From positions 1 to 5,697 of the forward strand of contig CAMLFK010000306.1 in NCBI GenBank assembly GCA_946479255.1: DNA of 5,697 nt, written 5' to 3'. This document shows positions 1 through 4,628 of this stretch, one piece after another (the stretch's first letter is position 1; each line of letters opens with the position of its first letter). The position numbers were made by a program, and so were the translations under genes. The DNA comes from an uncultured Oxalobacteraceae bacterium. GTDB lineage: Bacteria; Pseudomonadota; Gammaproteobacteria; Burkholderiales; Burkholderiaceae. The notes under the pieces were generated by a model. That model searched no databases and was not told the origin of the DNA. It saw nothing but the letters and a program-made list of their open reading frames with translations.

Positions 1-1387
1 CGCAGAAAGTGTAAGCGTGGAAGTCGATGGCGTCATCCTCGCGCAGCACATGACGTTGCCAGGGCTTGCTGATGATTTCGCGCGGCGCGTCGTTGCCGGG
101 TCTCTTCACCGTCATGTTCGCGCGAAGCCAAGCGAAGGCGGCGATGAACGGCTCACCAGCGGCGTTCGCGCCAAAGTGAATGTGCTTGGCCAGCGCAGGC
201 AGGAAGCGGCGCACGGTCTTGTACTTGGCGTCCAGTTCCTGGTAATACACGTTGTCGGTTGGCCGAATCAGTTTGTTCACGCCGGCAAGGGCCAGCGCGA
301 GCGCATCCGGCGAAATCCGCGCGAATAACTGTTTGCGCAACTCGGCATCCGGCACAGTGTCGTCCAGCAGCATCTGGCAGGCACTGGCAAGGGTGGCCGC
401 AGCTGCGTCAAGGTCTTTGAGCGATCGGAGGCGCGATTTTTTGTCGGCCTTCACCGCGTCACCAAAAAGCTCCCGCAGGATGACTTCGAGTACTTCCAAG
501 GCGTCGTCCTGAGCCGATGCTTCGAGGCAGTGTACAAACGCGACCAAGGTTGCCAGGCGGCGCAGCACCGGCAGACGCAGGATCGCGCTGGCCTTGGCGG
601 CGCCGGCGAACCGGGCCAGGGCGGCCACCCGTGTGGCCGGGATGCGCGTGGCGGCCGGCAACCGGATGCCAAGCTCGCGGACGGCTTGCAGCCGCATCAG
701 CGCCAGGCTCATTGACCGGCTGCTGGCCACCACCGGCCCGGTGCGCAGTCGGTCGAGCGGCGAATTACGACTGCCGCCAGATGAGACCAGAAGGCTCTCC
801 AGGCGCGTTTGCTGGTCCTGGCTGATCCCACTCCCAAGCGAGCGCCACAAGCGCTCTTCGACGCGGCTGCGCAGGCGCGCAACGTACCGTTCGAGCGTCG
901 TGCAGCCTGGCAGCAGTACCTTGTGCGTCACGAGCCATGTCGTGGCGCGCTCGAACAGCACGCTCGGCCGGTCGGTGCCGGTCCAGCAAAGCGCGTACAG
1001 CCACCGAGTAAGGCGAAAGGCGATCAAGGGTTCCGTAAATTCGACGTAGCCATAGCGCGCGCGAATTTCTATCGCATGCTGCCAGCGTTGTCGGCCGGTG
1101 CTGTAGGAGCTTGCTTTGTCCAGCGCCTCGATGCGCAGCTGCTTGGCCAGCGTCCGCAACACGGGCTGGGGCACGGCCAGCGGATCTTCCAAAAACGCGC
1201 CCAGGTAGCGCACTGTGCCCAGCTGGATGGCGAAGCCAAGCCGATTGTGCGCGCCGCGCTTCTCAGCGATTAGCGCATGGTCGGTGTCGTCCAGATGAAA
1301 GTACCGGGCGAGGTCATGGGGTGATGGAGAACTGGCGTAGCGGCCATAGTTCTCGCGCTGCGCGTCGGAAAGAAAGCTGACTGGCAT
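1..1387 (-). CDS. tnpA: Tn3-family transposase TnpA, N-terminal 462 codons (runs off left edge)
   Basis: This would be the cointegrate-forming transposase of a Tn3-family element. The frame is open without stop or frameshift from the ATG at 1387-1385 to the window edge; I translated it throughout. It begins MPVSFLSDAQRENYGRY and continues through the N-terminal DUF4158-type DNA-binding region (DLARYFHLDD, NRLGFAIQLGTVRYLGAFLEDP in two blocks). The middle has the family-typical blocks LDRLRTGP, ATLVAFVHCLEASAQDD and NDAPREIISKPW, and the visible part ends at AYTFC. Full-length members are about 1000 residues, so only the N-terminal half is seen; the RNase H-like DDE catalytic domain lies beyond the edge and cannot be checked. 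The start is supported by the match of MPVSFLS to family N-termini and by AGGA lying about 6 bases upstream. A resolvase remnant on the same strand ends 145 bases upstream, the tnpR-tnpA order of Tn21/Tn501-like elements. Confidence 0.93.
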   Translation of the reverse strand, partial: MPVSFLSDAQRENYGRYASSPSPHDLARYFHLDDTDHALIAEKRGAHNRLGFAIQLGTVRYLGAFLEDPLAVPQPVLRTLAKQLRIEALDKASSYSTGRQRWQHAIEIRARYGYVEFTEPLIAFRLTRWLYALCWTGTDRPSVLFERATTWLVTHKVLLPGCTTLERYVARLRSRVEERLWRSLGSGISQDQQTRLESLLVSSGGSRNSPLDRLRTGPVVASSRSMSLALMRLQAVRELGIRLPAATRIPATRVAALARFAGAAKASAILRLPVLRRLATLVAFVHCLEASAQDDALEVLEVILRELFGDAVKADKKSRLRSLKDLDAAAATLASACQMLLDDTVPDAELRKQLFARISPDALALALAGVNKLIRPTDNVYYQELDAKYKTVRRFLPALAKHIHFGANAAGEPFIAAFAWLRANMTVKRPGNDAPREIISKPWQRHVLREDDAIDFHAYTFC

Positions 1388-1415
1388 TTTTTTCCTGTAT
1401 GGCGGCAATCAGTGC

Positions 1416-1444
1416 ATTATGATTTGCCTTGGTGCATGGCCCAA
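1416..1444 (-). promoter_or_regulatory. candidate sigma70 promoter for tnpA
   Basis: On the minus strand TTGGGC (1444-1439) is followed after 17 bases by CATAAT (1421-1416). The -10 matches consensus at five of six positions and the -35 at only three. A transcript would start near 1409 and leave a leader of about 20 bases before the tnpA ATG. Spacing and place fit, but this is pattern matching only. Confidence 0.35.
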
Positions 1445-1512
1445 ATCCGCTTGACCTGGCCTTAACTGCACCCGGACAGCTCGGCGGTCTTCTGGATCGT
1501 ATTTTCGTTTTC
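1417..1512 (-). pseudogene. relic of a helix-turn-helix peptide, broken by an internal stop
   Basis: Between the resolvase stop and the tnpA start, a minus-strand frame different from both reads FENENTIQKTAELSGCS, then a TAA at 1464-1462, then GQVKRIWAMHQGKS and a final TAA at 1419-1417. Read across the internal stop it has the look of a recombinase or repressor C-terminal helix-turn-helix: an AELSGCS turn followed by a recognition-like helix GQVKRIW. Resolvases commonly end in such a helix-turn-helix. I infer a leftover C-terminus of a second tnpR-like gene, or the original end of this tnpR before rearrangement. The region also holds the proposed tnpA promoter, so it may survive for that reason. 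The assignment rests on residue pattern alone. Confidence 0.35.
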
Positions 1513-1532
1513 GAAAGGCGACAGCGTCCTTG

Positions 1533-1952
1533 TTAGGAGTCGGCTGCACTGGATTGGCTGAGCCTCTCCCGAACCCGCATGATGGACTGGCGAGTGGTGG
1601 CGTAGTCACGCGCCACCTTGGCTACGGACTCACCTTTCGCGAGGCGTTGCATTGCTTCGGCCTGCTGTACCTTGGTCAGCGCTGGCGGGCGACCCAGCGT
1701 CTTGCCTTCCGCCCGTGCGCGTGCAATACCCGCTTGGGTTCGCTCGATCAGCAAATCGCGCTCAAACTCAGCTACCGCATTCAACACGCTCATGGTCATC
1801 CTTCCGGCAGCGCTGGTCAGATCGACCCCGCCGAGCGCCAGGCAGTGCACACGAATAGCATCGGCCGCCAGCTGCTCTACTGTGGCACGCACATCCATGG
1901 CATTGCGGCCAAGTCGGTCCAGCTTGGTTACGATGAGTACATCGCCGGGGGT
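1533..1952 (-). pseudogene. tnpR: serine resolvase TnpR, N-terminally truncated
   Basis: This is the resolvase module of the chimera, about 139 residues. It keeps the two active-site arginines of the family (R365 and R368 in TKLDRLGRN, matching the R-x-x-R of gamma-delta resolvase), the dimer/E-helix (AVAEFERDLLIERTQAGIARARAEGK) in two blocks, the GRPPAL hinge and the helix-turn-helix (SVAKVARDYATTRQSIMRV). Tn3-type resolvases are about 185-200 residues; the first ~60, with the nucleophilic serine and its arginine, are replaced by IS66 sequence. The res site normally upstream of tnpR should be gone as well. It lies upstream of and co-directional with tnpA, so it is probably the original resolvase of that transposon. 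Confidence 0.85.
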
Positions 1953-3008
1953 CGACAGTTTTAGCAGGCGTTGCCGCAGCCATTGCTTCAGGTTGTCCAG
2001 CAGGGGACGCGCCTCTTGCTGACGGATGCGCTGGCGTTCGCCGCTGCTCATGCCGCGGATGCGCTCTTCTTTCACATACAGTTCACCGATCCGGCGTAGC
2101 GCTTCGGTCGTCGTTGGCGTGGCCTTGTTGACATGCAGATCGTGGATCTTGCGTCTTGCGTGCGCCATGCATGCGATTTCCCGGACCTCGCGTTCGCGGT
2201 AAATCTTATTGAAGCCTGCAAATGCGTCCGCTTGGAGGATGCCCTGGAAACCCTCCAGGTGCGCCTGCGGATGCAGCCCCTGGCGATTCGAGGAATACCC
2301 GAACCAGACGGCCGGAGCGTCCAGCGAAGCTGAACGGCGATCATCTCGCACATAAACCCACAAGCGTCCGGTCGTGGTCTGACCATTTCCCGGCGCCAGC
2401 ACTGGCATTGGCGTGTCGTCCACATGCAGCTTGTGCCCCGCCAGCACATAGCGGTGCAAGGCGACGACCAGTGGCCGCACCAGGACGCCGCACGCGCCCA
2501 TCCAGCGCGCCATGACGGAACGGTCCAGTTCCACACCTTGTCGTTCGAAGATTACGGATTGGTGATACAAAGGCTGGTGGTCGGCAAATTTCGCCACCGC
2601 GATGTGCGCCAGCAATGCCGGGCCGGCGATGCCGCGTTCAATTACCCGCTTCGGCGCAGGCCCTTGAACGATGCGGTCGCAGCAGGCACAAGCCCGCTTG
2701 CGCCGCACATGGCGGATCACCTTGAAGGCGCTGTTGATGAGGTCCATCTGTTCGGAAATGTCCTCGCCCAGCAGCTTGAGCTTGCCGCCGCACTCGGGGC
2801 AGGCTTGCTCCTCCGGCTCGAGTACATTTTCTTCGCGCGGCAAATGCGCCGGCAAAGGCTCGCGCTCGGGCTTTTTACGCGGTATAACAACATCCGCCGC
2901 TGGCGGCGCCTGGTCGGCTTCGCCTTCCTCGGCCATCAGGTCTTCCAGGCGGGTTTCCAGTTGCTCGATTTTGCGGTCGATCTTTTCGGACTTGCGGCCG
3001 AAATGCAT
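1533..3008 (-). CDS. chimeric ORF: IS66 TnpC body fused in frame to serine resolvase C-terminus (491 aa)
   Basis: A single open frame joins two unrelated recombination enzymes. Residues 1-351 are IS66-family TnpC: MHFGRKSEKIDR at the start, a zinc ribbon (C70-P-E-C73 and C107/C110), the DDE-domain aspartates in HVDDTP (D197/D198) and QADAFAGF (D261), then HARRKIHDLH and RPLLDNLKQWL. The third catalytic residue, the glutamate of the usual D-N-x-x-E-R block, and about 130 C-terminal residues are absent. From residue 353 the protein is a serine resolvase: PGDVLIVTKLDRLGRNAMD, AEFERDLLIERTQAGIARA, GRPPALT and a C-terminal helix-turn-helix. The catalytic serine region (YARVS type) is missing. The join is at 1952/1953. 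The ATG at 3008 is an internal methionine of the parental TnpC with no good ribosome site, so expression is doubtful. Neither enzyme should be active; most likely a deletion product. Confidence 0.85.
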   Translation of the reverse strand: MHFGRKSEKIDRKIEQLETRLEDLMAEEGEADQAPPAADVVIPRKKPEREPLPAHLPREENVLEPEEQACPECGGKLKLLGEDISEQMDLINSAFKVIRHVRRKRACACCDRIVQGPAPKRVIERGIAGPALLAHIAVAKFADHQPLYHQSVIFERQGVELDRSVMARWMGACGVLVRPLVVALHRYVLAGHKLHVDDTPMPVLAPGNGQTTTGRLWVYVRDDRRSASLDAPAVWFGYSSNRQGLHPQAHLEGFQGILQADAFAGFNKIYREREVREIACMAHARRKIHDLHVNKATPTTTEALRRIGELYVKEERIRGMSSGERQRIRQQEARPLLDNLKQWLRQRLLKLSTPGDVLIVTKLDRLGRNAMDVRATVEQLAADAIRVHCLALGGVDLTSAAGRMTMSVLNAVAEFERDLLIERTQAGIARARAEGKTLGRPPALTKVQQAEAMQRLAKGESVAKVARDYATTRQSIMRVRERLSQSSAADS

Positions 3009-3030
3009 GCGCCGGAGTTTGGCCAGTTGC
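1953..3030 (-). pseudogene. tnpC: IS66-family transposase TnpC, main fragment (lacks C-terminus)
   Basis: The fragment runs from QLAKLRRMHFGRKSEKID (QLAKLRR lies just upstream of the ATG at 3008, in the same frame) to RPLLDNLKQWLRQRLLKLS, where family members go on with a K-S-D block and the catalytic glutamate. In order it has the leucine-rich N-terminal coil, an acidic/charged linker, a zinc ribbon, and the first two-thirds of the DDE domain. Its own first 47 codons are found at 4132-4273, separated by a 1.1 kb insert. Intact IS66 TnpC is about 510-540 residues. The element is dead at both ends: 5' by insertion, 3' by fusion to the resolvase. No tnpA or tnpB of IS66 is recognisable upstream. 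Confidence 0.85.
3026..3030. repeat. 5-base direct repeat GTTGC, left copy
   Basis: It lies at the point where the main IS66 tnpC fragment stops matching. The identical pentamer at 4132-4136 starts the other fragment, in the same codon phase, as a target-site duplication would. Five bases is short enough to occur by chance, but the frame restoration supports it. Confidence 0.5.
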
Positions 3031-3215
3031 CTATCGAAAAATGGATCTTCCCGCGCCCAAACGAGGATTTGCGCTGATAGCTGCAGCAGCAGCTATTGAA
3101 AGTGCTGAGCGGAACTTTGAAGAACATCGTGGACAATAGCTGGGCAAATAATCGTGTATGGTCCTTCATTGCTCTTGAGGATGAAAGGTGCCGATGGCGT
3201 TTTCTAATTGTTCAA
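3031..3215. other. gene-poor tail of the insert, downstream of the XRE gene
   Basis: I find no convincing gene here. A 32-codon plus-strand frame (3041-3139, MDLPAPKRGFALIAAA...) and a minus-strand frame starting at 3169 (MKDHTRLFAQLL...) exist; the latter runs across the insert junction into tnpC in the wrong frame. Neither resembles a family I know. The stretch contains one perfect hairpin (3077-3096). Confidence 0.4.
3077..3096. other. perfect 8-bp inverted repeat (hairpin)
   Basis: ATAGCTGC (3077-3084), loop AGCA, GCAGCTAT (3089-3096). Two further G:T pairs could extend it on one strand. No T-run follows on either strand, so it is not a typical intrinsic terminator. It lies in the tail of the insert. 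Confidence 0.4.
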
Positions 3216-3239
3216 CCGGCGTAGCACAAGCTACGTCGG
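3216..3239 (-). terminator. stem-loop overlapping the XRE stop codon, possible terminator
   Basis: Arms CCGGCGTAGC (3216-3225) and GCTACGTCGG (3230-3239) pair over 10 positions around a 4-base loop. One position is imperfect: A opposite C in the minus transcript, G:U in a plus transcript. The XRE stop codon lies inside it. The minus strand continues TTGAACAATTAG, which is only mildly T-rich, so termination or 3'-end protection is possible but not clear. Confidence 0.35.
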
Positions 3240-3449
3240 ATCATCTTCTTGCGCATACGCCAGAATATCCCCCGGCTGGCAGGCGAGGACCTCGCAGATC
3301 TTCTCAAGCGTATCGAAGCGGATGGCCTTGGCTTTGCCAGTCTTCAACACCGACAGGTTCTGCGGCGTGATGTCGACCAACTCCGCCAGGGTGTTGAGGC
3401 GCATTTTTCGCTGCGCCAGCACGACGTCCAGATTAACGATGACCGGCAT
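3231..3449 (-). CDS. small XRE-family regulator (YozG-like helix-turn-helix), 72 aa
   Basis: This is a single-domain Cro/C1-type DNA-binding protein. The helix-turn-helix lies at about residues 17-40 (LNTLAELVDITPQNLSVLKTGKA), written here as TLAELVDIT for helix 2 and PQNLSVLKTG for helix 3. It is followed by RFDTLEKICEVLACQPGDIL, the closing helices typical of the YozG-like branch, and a short acidic tail. Length fits that branch (about 65-75 residues). The gene starts 9 bases after the stop of the DUF2975 gene, with a GGAG ribosome site in the gap, so the two are co-transcribed and probably translationally linked. XRE proteins of this type are repeatedly found next to DUF2975 membrane proteins, for example yozG-yoaS of Bacillus subtilis. 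By analogy it probably controls its own operon through the palindromic site at 4090-4114. The membrane partner may modulate it, but that is inference. Confidence 0.9.
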   Translation of the reverse strand: MPVIVNLDVVLAQRKMRLNTLAELVDITPQNLSVLKTGKAKAIRFDTLEKICEVLACQPGDILAYAQEDDPT

Positions 3450-3458
3450 GTCGGCTCC

Positions 3459-4022
3459 TCATATCGTCAGCTCGGATTCTTCGTTGAGCTCGGTTCCAAT
3501 TTCCAAAGCCCAAAGCAGTACGTACATCAAGCCAAAGAACATCAAGCCGTAAAACAAGGACTCGGTCAACCTGGGAATGAGTGGAAGGAATGGATAGATG
3601 GCCAGGCCGAAGAAGTTGCCGTCCATGAAGAGGAGGCAAATCTGCCTTAACAACAGCGGCCCCACGAGTGAGCCCAGCCCAAAAAGAATTGCTTTTCTCG
3701 CCGCCAGCAATGCCCTGCGATTAAAGATTTCACCTTTGCTGAAGTATGTCATCAACTCGCACGCATAGCGCACAGAGAACAGAGGCAGCAGCGAGAACGC
3801 GAGGATAACGACCGAGATCCCGATTTTCTGCATCGGTGGCATTTGGATTGTCTTGATGACGGGATTGATGGCCGGCTCGATCGGAAGCATGCCAATGAGT
3901 GGAAAAACGAAGGCGGTAAGTACCATCAGCACAAGGCCGTAGCTGATCACGGACAGGAAGAGCCGAAGGTATCCGCTCAGCTTCTTGATTCGTTCAATCC
4001 GCTTGTGCCGCGTGACGTTCAT
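3459..4022 (-). CDS. DUF2975 family four-helix membrane protein, 187 aa
   Basis: An integral inner-membrane protein of unknown function. Hydrophobic segments lie at about residues 21-46, 68-90, 112-133 and 151-175. The short basic N-terminus (MNVTRHKRIERIKK) suggests a cytoplasmic N-terminus. Family marks are the cytosolic loop MTYFSKGEIFNRR after helix 2 and the end ALEIGTELNEESELTI, which matches the usual conserved acidic C-terminus of DUF2975 proteins. Length is normal. The ATG at 4022 follows GGAGA by about 7 bases. It is first in an operon with the XRE gene. The coding sequence is visibly less GC-rich than tnpA or the xylosidase, which fits acquisition. Members are thought to be partners of their XRE neighbour, but the activity is not established and I do not assign one. 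Confidence 0.88.
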   Translation of the reverse strand: MNVTRHKRIERIKKLSGYLRLFLSVISYGLVLMVLTAFVFPLIGMLPIEPAINPVIKTIQMPPMQKIGISVVILAFSLLPLFSVRYACELMTYFSKGEIFNRRALLAARKAILFGLGSLVGPLLLRQICLLFMDGNFFGLAIYPFLPLIPRLTESLFYGLMFFGLMYVLLWALEIGTELNEESELTI

Positions 4023-4058
4023 TGATTTCTCCGTAAGTGGGGTGTTCGAAAGTGAGCC

Positions 4059-4086
4059 ATCTTATCATCGAAGGCTTGAAAAGCAA
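4059..4086 (-). promoter_or_regulatory. candidate promoter of the DUF2975-XRE operon
   Basis: On the minus strand TTGCTT (4086-4081) is followed after 16 bases by TAAGAT (4064-4059). Transcription would start near 4052, giving a leader of about 30 bases that ends in GGAGAAATCA before the ATG. The -35 lies 3 bases from the symmetrical site at 4090-4114. Confidence 0.5.
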
Positions 4087-4089
4087 TGT

Positions 4090-4114
4090 ATTTTTATCGT
4101 TTATCGATAAAAAT
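4090..4114. promoter_or_regulatory. symmetrical AT-rich site, candidate operator for the XRE regulator
   Basis: ATTTTTATCG (4090-4099) and CGATAAAAAT (4105-4114) are perfect 10-base inverted arms around TTTAT. A second perfect palindrome, TTTATCGATAAA (4100-4111), overlaps it, so two staggered dyads share half-sites of the form TTATCG. It sits immediately upstream of the -35 of the operon whose second gene encodes a DNA-binding XRE protein. It also overlaps the last codons and stop of the truncated tnpC ORF by chance of the insertion. An operator role is inference from symmetry and place. Confidence 0.5.
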
Positions 4115-4273
4115 AAAGTGATTATCGCGATGTTGCGCCTGATGCTTGAGCTGTTCAATCTCCAGACTACGGATACTCAGCGCCTGCTCCAGCGTCGATA
4201 CCGTATCGCGCAATTGCAGTACCAGCGGCTTGAGCGCTTCGGGATCGTCTGGCAGAGTGGAGGAAATCGGCAT
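4094..4273 (-). pseudogene. tnpC: IS66-family transposase TnpC, N-terminal fragment
   Basis: This 59-codon frame begins MPISSTLPDDPEALKPLVL and continues with RDTVSTLEQALSIRSLEIEQLKHQAQ, the standard N-terminus of IS66 TnpC: a LPDDPEALK block and a leucine-rich coil. Homology stops after residue 47 (codon at 4135-4133); the last residues HRDNHFIFIDKR come from the inserted segment and end at TAA 4096-4094. It continues directly in frame into the main tnpC fragment at 3026 leftward if the insert is removed, which argues that both pieces belong to one gene. It is non-functional as it stands. Confidence 0.8.
4132..4136. repeat. 5-base direct repeat GTTGC, right copy
   Basis: Partner of the copy at 3026-3030, at the edge of the N-terminal tnpC fragment. 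Confidence 0.5.
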
Positions 4274-4294
4274 GCGCGGAGTTTACGCGCATGC
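4270..4294 (-). promoter_or_regulatory. hairpin that contains the tnpC start codon
   Basis: GCATGCGCG (4270-4278) and CGCGCATGC (4286-4294) are perfect 9-base inverted arms separated by 7 bases. In the minus-strand transcript the tnpC AUG (4273-4271) lies in the 3' arm, so the start codon would be paired. No Shine-Dalgarno sequence is seen upstream. This could limit tnpC translation unless ribosomes arrive from an upstream gene; the role is inferred. Confidence 0.45.
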
Positions 4295-4532
4295 GGCAGG
4301 GTGGGGTTCCAGGTGCACTGGAACGGCCAACCGGGTTAAGGAGTGGGATTGTCAGGCTGAGGTCATAGGTGCGCGCGTGGGAGCGTCAGCAATGCCTGAA
4401 TCGACCCTACTCTGACGCATTTGATACCGCGTACTTGACGCCCGGTTGAGGTGTACTTCAGTTGGAAAGTGGTCAGCCGGAGGCTGGAAGCCCCACGATT
4501 GGGCTTAACCGTGTTTTCCGTTCAACTGCGCC
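4295..4532. other. stretch without a recognisable gene; degenerate repeats
   Basis: In an intact IS66 the 3' end of tnpB would lie here, upstream of tnpC. I cannot recognise it in any frame; one minus-strand frame has CTWNPTL near 4310, faintly like a TnpB end. Two similar plus-strand strings, at 4311-4334 (AGGTGCACTGGAACGGCCAA then CCGG) and 4449-4480 (AGGTGTACTTCAGTTGGAAA then GTGGTCAGCCGG), look like diverged direct repeats. A 7-base inverted pair, GCGTCAG at 4383 and CTGACGC at 4412, is also present. Confidence 0.3.
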
Positions 4533-4622
4533 TCAGACCCCAAAATCTGCGATCGCGACAAGTTGTGGCTCAGGCTGGTTGGAAAGCTTCTGGATCAGCA
4601 GTGCACGCTTACTTGCATCCAT
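4533..4622 (-). pseudogene. 29-codon remnant of a hypothetical gene
   Basis: The frame reads MDASKRALLIQKLSNQPEP and then QLVAIADFGV before TGA. An AAAGG ribosome site lies about 7 bases upstream of the ATG. The QPEPxLV pattern near the N-terminus reminds me of a family of small hypothetical proteins that continue into a longer acidic domain. If so, this is only its first 27 or so residues, cut off by rearrangement. The similarity is from memory and weak, and the frame could be accidental. Confidence 0.3.
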
Positions 4623-4628
4623 TTATCG

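Larger units (their letters stand above)
3031..4131. mobile_element. 1.1 kb insert in IS66 tnpC carrying a DUF2975/XRE operon
   Basis: The tnpC gene is split into codons 1-47 (4273-4133) and the rest (3026 leftward). The 1101 bases between carry no transposase or recombinase, only the DUF2975 and XRE genes, their promoter region and about 185 bases of tail. Deleting the segment with one GTTGC copy rejoins ...EIEQLKHQAQ and LAKLRRMHFG in frame, which is the expected order in IS66 TnpC. I see no convincing terminal inverted repeats: the ends read CTATCGAAAAATGG and, from the other side, ATCGCGATAATCAC. A weak echo exists, since TATCGAAAAAT near the left end resembles the TATCGATAAAAAT of the operator near the right end. 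The coding part is more AT-rich than its surroundings. Insertion is well supported; the mechanism is not. Confidence 0.6.

Noticed and set aside
809..1273. 154-codon and other plus-strand frames across 17-1380
   Set aside because: They lie opposite the uninterrupted Tn3 transposase frame, which has clear family motifs.
1409..1609. 66-codon minus-strand frame
   Set aside because: It overlaps the end of the resolvase in another frame and shows no motif; the neighbouring frame gives the helix-turn-helix pattern instead.
1951..1956. GTCGAC (SalI) exactly at the IS66/resolvase junction, suggesting a cloned construct
   Set aside because: A six-base site is common in such GC-rich DNA and nothing else looks engineered; natural deletion explains the join.
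2424..3077. 217-codon plus-strand open frame
   Set aside because: It is the antisense shadow of the IS66 TnpC frame in GC-rich DNA, with no recognisable domain.
2936..3169. 77-codon minus-strand frame starting MKDHTRL
   Set aside because: It reads through the insert junction into tnpC in the wrong frame, so at least its second half is not a real protein.
3031..3239. integron cassette with attC site
   Set aside because: GTTGCCT and GTTGCGC do not fit GTTRRRY, the hairpin is not at the insert end, and the insert holds two genes with their own promoter.
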